Below, one piece after another: positions 5,541 to 7,501 of a stretch of DNA of 7,501 nucleotides. Numbering within the stretch: position 1 is the stretch's first letter; every line of letters begins with the position of its first letter. The notes below the pieces were generated by a model. It searched no databases and had not been told where the DNA came from. It was given only the letters and a program-made list of their open reading frames with translations. The position numbers and the translations under genes are program-made. The stretch spans positions 1 through 7,501 of the forward strand of contig CAMGFF010000104.1 of assembly GCA_946055125.1 (NCBI GenBank), given 5' to 3'. Origin of the DNA: an uncultured Prevotellaceae bacterium. Lineage in GTDB: Bacteria; Bacteroidota; Bacteroidia; Bacteroidales; Muribaculaceae.

Positions 5541-7501
5541 ATGAGCAACACCGATATCAATTCCCTGCGAGGCCGCATAGCCTCTCTACTCGCCGGGCAC
5601 CGCCTCCACGATGCCTTCTTCGAGCTGCACAATGCCATCTCCGACTTCGCCGCCTGGGAGCTTGCCGATGAGCTACAGACCATCGAGACGTCGTATAGAT
5701 ACCTCCTCCAGTATTTCATCGCCGGCTCGGCCGACGACAAGCGCGGCACGATTCGCGACCAAATCTCTGAGTCGCTGCTCACCCTCACCGACCGCCTCAC
5801 GATTCACGCGCTGGGCAAGGCATCGGACGAGCAATATTTCCTCACCCGCCGCTTCACCCCGGCTTCGCTCGAGGCCTCCATCGCCACCTACCGAAAGCGC
5901 AAGGGCGACCTCGACCTCTTCGTGGAGGGCGGCAGCACCGATGCCAATGCCCTGCAAAGCCTCTCCATGGCCACCGAGAGTGCCGAAGCAACCATCTTCG
6001 ACTATGTGTGGACGCGCTTCCCCCTGTCCTCGGCCGATGCCCGGCTGCTCGACGACTTACTTGCCGACCCCACACTGCCCTCCCACCTCAAGGTGCTCGT
6101 GGTGGCAGCCCTGCACCAGAGCCTCATGAAATTCTACCAGGAAAGTATCGTGGCAATGCTTCTTTCGCTCTACTCCTCGCCATGCGACGAGGTGGCCGTG
6201 GCTGCCCTATGCTGCGCACTCATAGCCATGCACAAGTATGACGGCCGCGTGGCCGCCTCTGAGAGAATCAGGAAAATCATTGACACCCTCAGTGAAACCG
6301 AAAGCTTCAAGCGTGATATTGCCTCAATCTACTTCCTCCTAACCCGCAGCCGCGACACCGAGCGCCTCTCAAAGCGCATGCACGATGAAATCCTCCCCGA
6401 AATAAAGCGCATAAGCCCCACTATTATCAATAAGTTCAAGGACTCGCAGTCGGTGCGCGACATCGCCGACCTCGAGGCCAATCCCGAGTGGCGCGACCTG
6501 CTTGAGTCGTCGGGTCTGCAGAAGAAAATCGAGGAGTTCAACGAAATTCAACTCTCGGGTGCCGATGTGTTCATGACCACATTCTCGCGCCTCAAGTCGT
6601 TTCCATTCTTCTCGCGCCTTGCCAACTGGTTTCTGCCCTTCCACACAGCCCACTCAGCAGTGCAGTCGTCGCTCGGAGCCGGCAACTCGGCCGTGAAAGA
6701 CATGATTCTTGCTCTACCTTTCCTCTGCGACAGCGACAAGTATTCTTTCTGCCTCAGCATGGCTTCGGTGCCCGAGGCACAGAAGCGAATGATGAGCAGC
6801 CAGTTCTCACAGCAAAACGACATGCTCAAGGAAATGGGACGCAATATGCCAAAGAGCCGCGAAAAAACACACGAGGAAATCGCCAACCGCTTCATTCAGA
6901 ACTTATTCCGTTTCTCAAAGCTCTACCGCCATCACAATGAGTTCTACGACCCTTTCAGCACCTCGCTCAATCTGCGCTCTGTTGCCCCAATAGCACCGAT
7001 CCTCAACAATCCCGGCACACTTGGCATAATAGCCGACTATTTCATGAAAAATGAACACTATGAGGAGGCAATAGAGTGCTTCAACCGAATCTTAGAAATA
7101 GAGAGAGACGCTGTCGATTCCTCGTTCATTCAGAAACGTGGATTCTGCCACCAGTGCCTCAAGCACTATCGCGAAGCAATCGACGACTACCTGAGATTCG
7201 ACCTATTCTCCCCCGACAACCTCTGGAACATCACCCACACCGCCGCCTGCTACCGCGCTTTGCGCCTCAACGACCACGCACTGGAGTGCTACCGCCGAGC
7301 CGAGTCCATCGCACCCGAGAATATGTCGGTGTGCCTCAACATTGGGCACTGCCTCCTCGACCTGGGAAAGACTGCCGAGGCCCTTAAAGCTTACTTCAAA
7401 GTGGATTATCTCGACTCCTCGAAGCACCGAGCACTGCGACCCATTGCCTGGTGCAATTTCCTGCTCGGGAACTTCGACCAGAGCCTCAAATACTATGAGA
7501 A
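5541..7501 (+). CDS. large TPR-repeat protein with helical N-terminal region (3' end outside window)
   Basis: The frame opens with ATG at 5541 and runs without a stop to the window end: 653 complete codons plus two bases. The N-terminus, MSNTDINSLRGRIASLLAG, has no signal peptide and no clear membrane segment follows, so it is probably cytoplasmic. About the first 490 residues look entirely helical. Residues 179-235 (LPSHLKVLVVAALHQ..., DEVAVAALCCALIAM) resemble HEAT-like helix pairs. From about residue 491 come tetratricopeptide repeats about 34 residues apart: PGTLGIIADYFMKNEHYEEAI, then HYREAIDDYLRFDLFSP, LNDHALECYRRAESIAPE, KTAEALKAYFKVDYLDSS and FLLGNFDQSLKYYE at the cut edge. TPRs mediate protein-protein contacts, so a scaffold role is likely, but no partner or substrate is evident. 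The gene is divergent from the DUF4293 gene and has its own promoter box. Codon use matches the other genes and the frame is intact. Confidence 0.85.
   Translation, partial: MSNTDINSLRGRIASLLAGHRLHDAFFELHNAISDFAAWELADELQTIETSYRYLLQYFIAGSADDKRGTIRDQISESLLTLTDRLTIHALGKASDEQYFLTRRFTPASLEASIATYRKRKGDLDLFVEGGSTDANALQSLSMATESAEATIFDYVWTRFPLSSADARLLDDLLADPTLPSHLKVLVVAALHQSLMKFYQESIVAMLLSLYSSPCDEVAVAALCCALIAMHKYDGRVAASERIRKIIDTLSETESFKRDIASIYFLLTRSRDTERLSKRMHDEILPEIKRISPTIINKFKDSQSVRDIADLEANPEWRDLLESSGLQKKIEEFNEIQLSGADVFMTTFSRLKSFPFFSRLANWFLPFHTAHSAVQSSLGAGNSAVKDMILALPFLCDSDKYSFCLSMASVPEAQKRMMSSQFSQQNDMLKEMGRNMPKSREKTHEEIANRFIQNLFRFSKLYRHHNEFYDPFSTSLNLRSVAPIAPILNNPGTLGIIADYFMKNEHYEEAIECFNRILEIERDAVDSSFIQKRGFCHQCLKHYREAIDDYLRFDLFSPDNLWNITHTAACYRALRLNDHALECYRRAESIAPENMSVCLNIGHCLLDLGKTAEALKAYFKVDYLDSSKHRALRPIAWCNFLLGNFDQSLKYYE

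Noticed and set aside
5611..6129. 172-residue plus-strand frame rich in Ser/Pro/Arg
   Set aside because: It is an out-of-frame reading of the TPR gene, whose own frame is continuous from 5541 to the window end.

Overview
The window looks like chromosomal DNA from a member of the Bacteroidales, probably a gut lineage such as Muribaculaceae; the family level is inference. Three things point this way. Promoter boxes match the Bacteroidetes -7 consensus TAnnTTTG, and there are no clear Shine-Dalgarno sites. The gene content is typical of the group: a DUF4293 protein, an AAA-ATPase-like/PD-(D/E)XK_9 protein and an NhaD antiporter. One intergenic region carries an imperfect palindrome of a kind I recall as common in Bacteroidales genomes. 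Coding sequence is GC-rich and intergenic DNA is AT-rich.

Layout. Positions 1-686 (+) hold the C-terminal part of an AAA-ATPase-like/PD-(D/E)XK nuclease-fold protein whose start lies outside the window. After an AT-rich gap with a weak hairpin and a -7 box comes pnp, 849-3089 (+), a complete polynucleotide phosphorylase with KH and S1 domains and an Arg/Gly/Asn-rich tail. It ends in a strong hairpin terminator at 3114-3157. The 337-base gap before the next gene (3090-3426) holds the terminator and a small, apparently frameshifted minus-strand reading frame (3192-3360). On the minus strand follow nhaD (3427-4767), a Na+/H+ antiporter, and a four-helix DUF4293 membrane protein (4857-5279). They lie 89 bases apart and may be co-transcribed. 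A divergent AT-rich region (5280-5540) holds a palindromic element, a minus-strand promoter for the DUF4293 gene and a plus-strand promoter. The plus-strand promoter serves a large TPR protein that starts at 5541 and is still open at the window end.

The genes do not form one pathway. RNA turnover (pnp), ion homeostasis (nhaD) and an uncharacterised helical-repeat scaffold protein are neighbours without evident functional linkage. I see no tRNA, rRNA, CRISPR array, insertion sequence or phage genes. The least ordinary items are the broken small reading frame between pnp and nhaD, the palindromic element that forms the DUF4293 leader, and the unassigned first 490 residues of the TPR protein.
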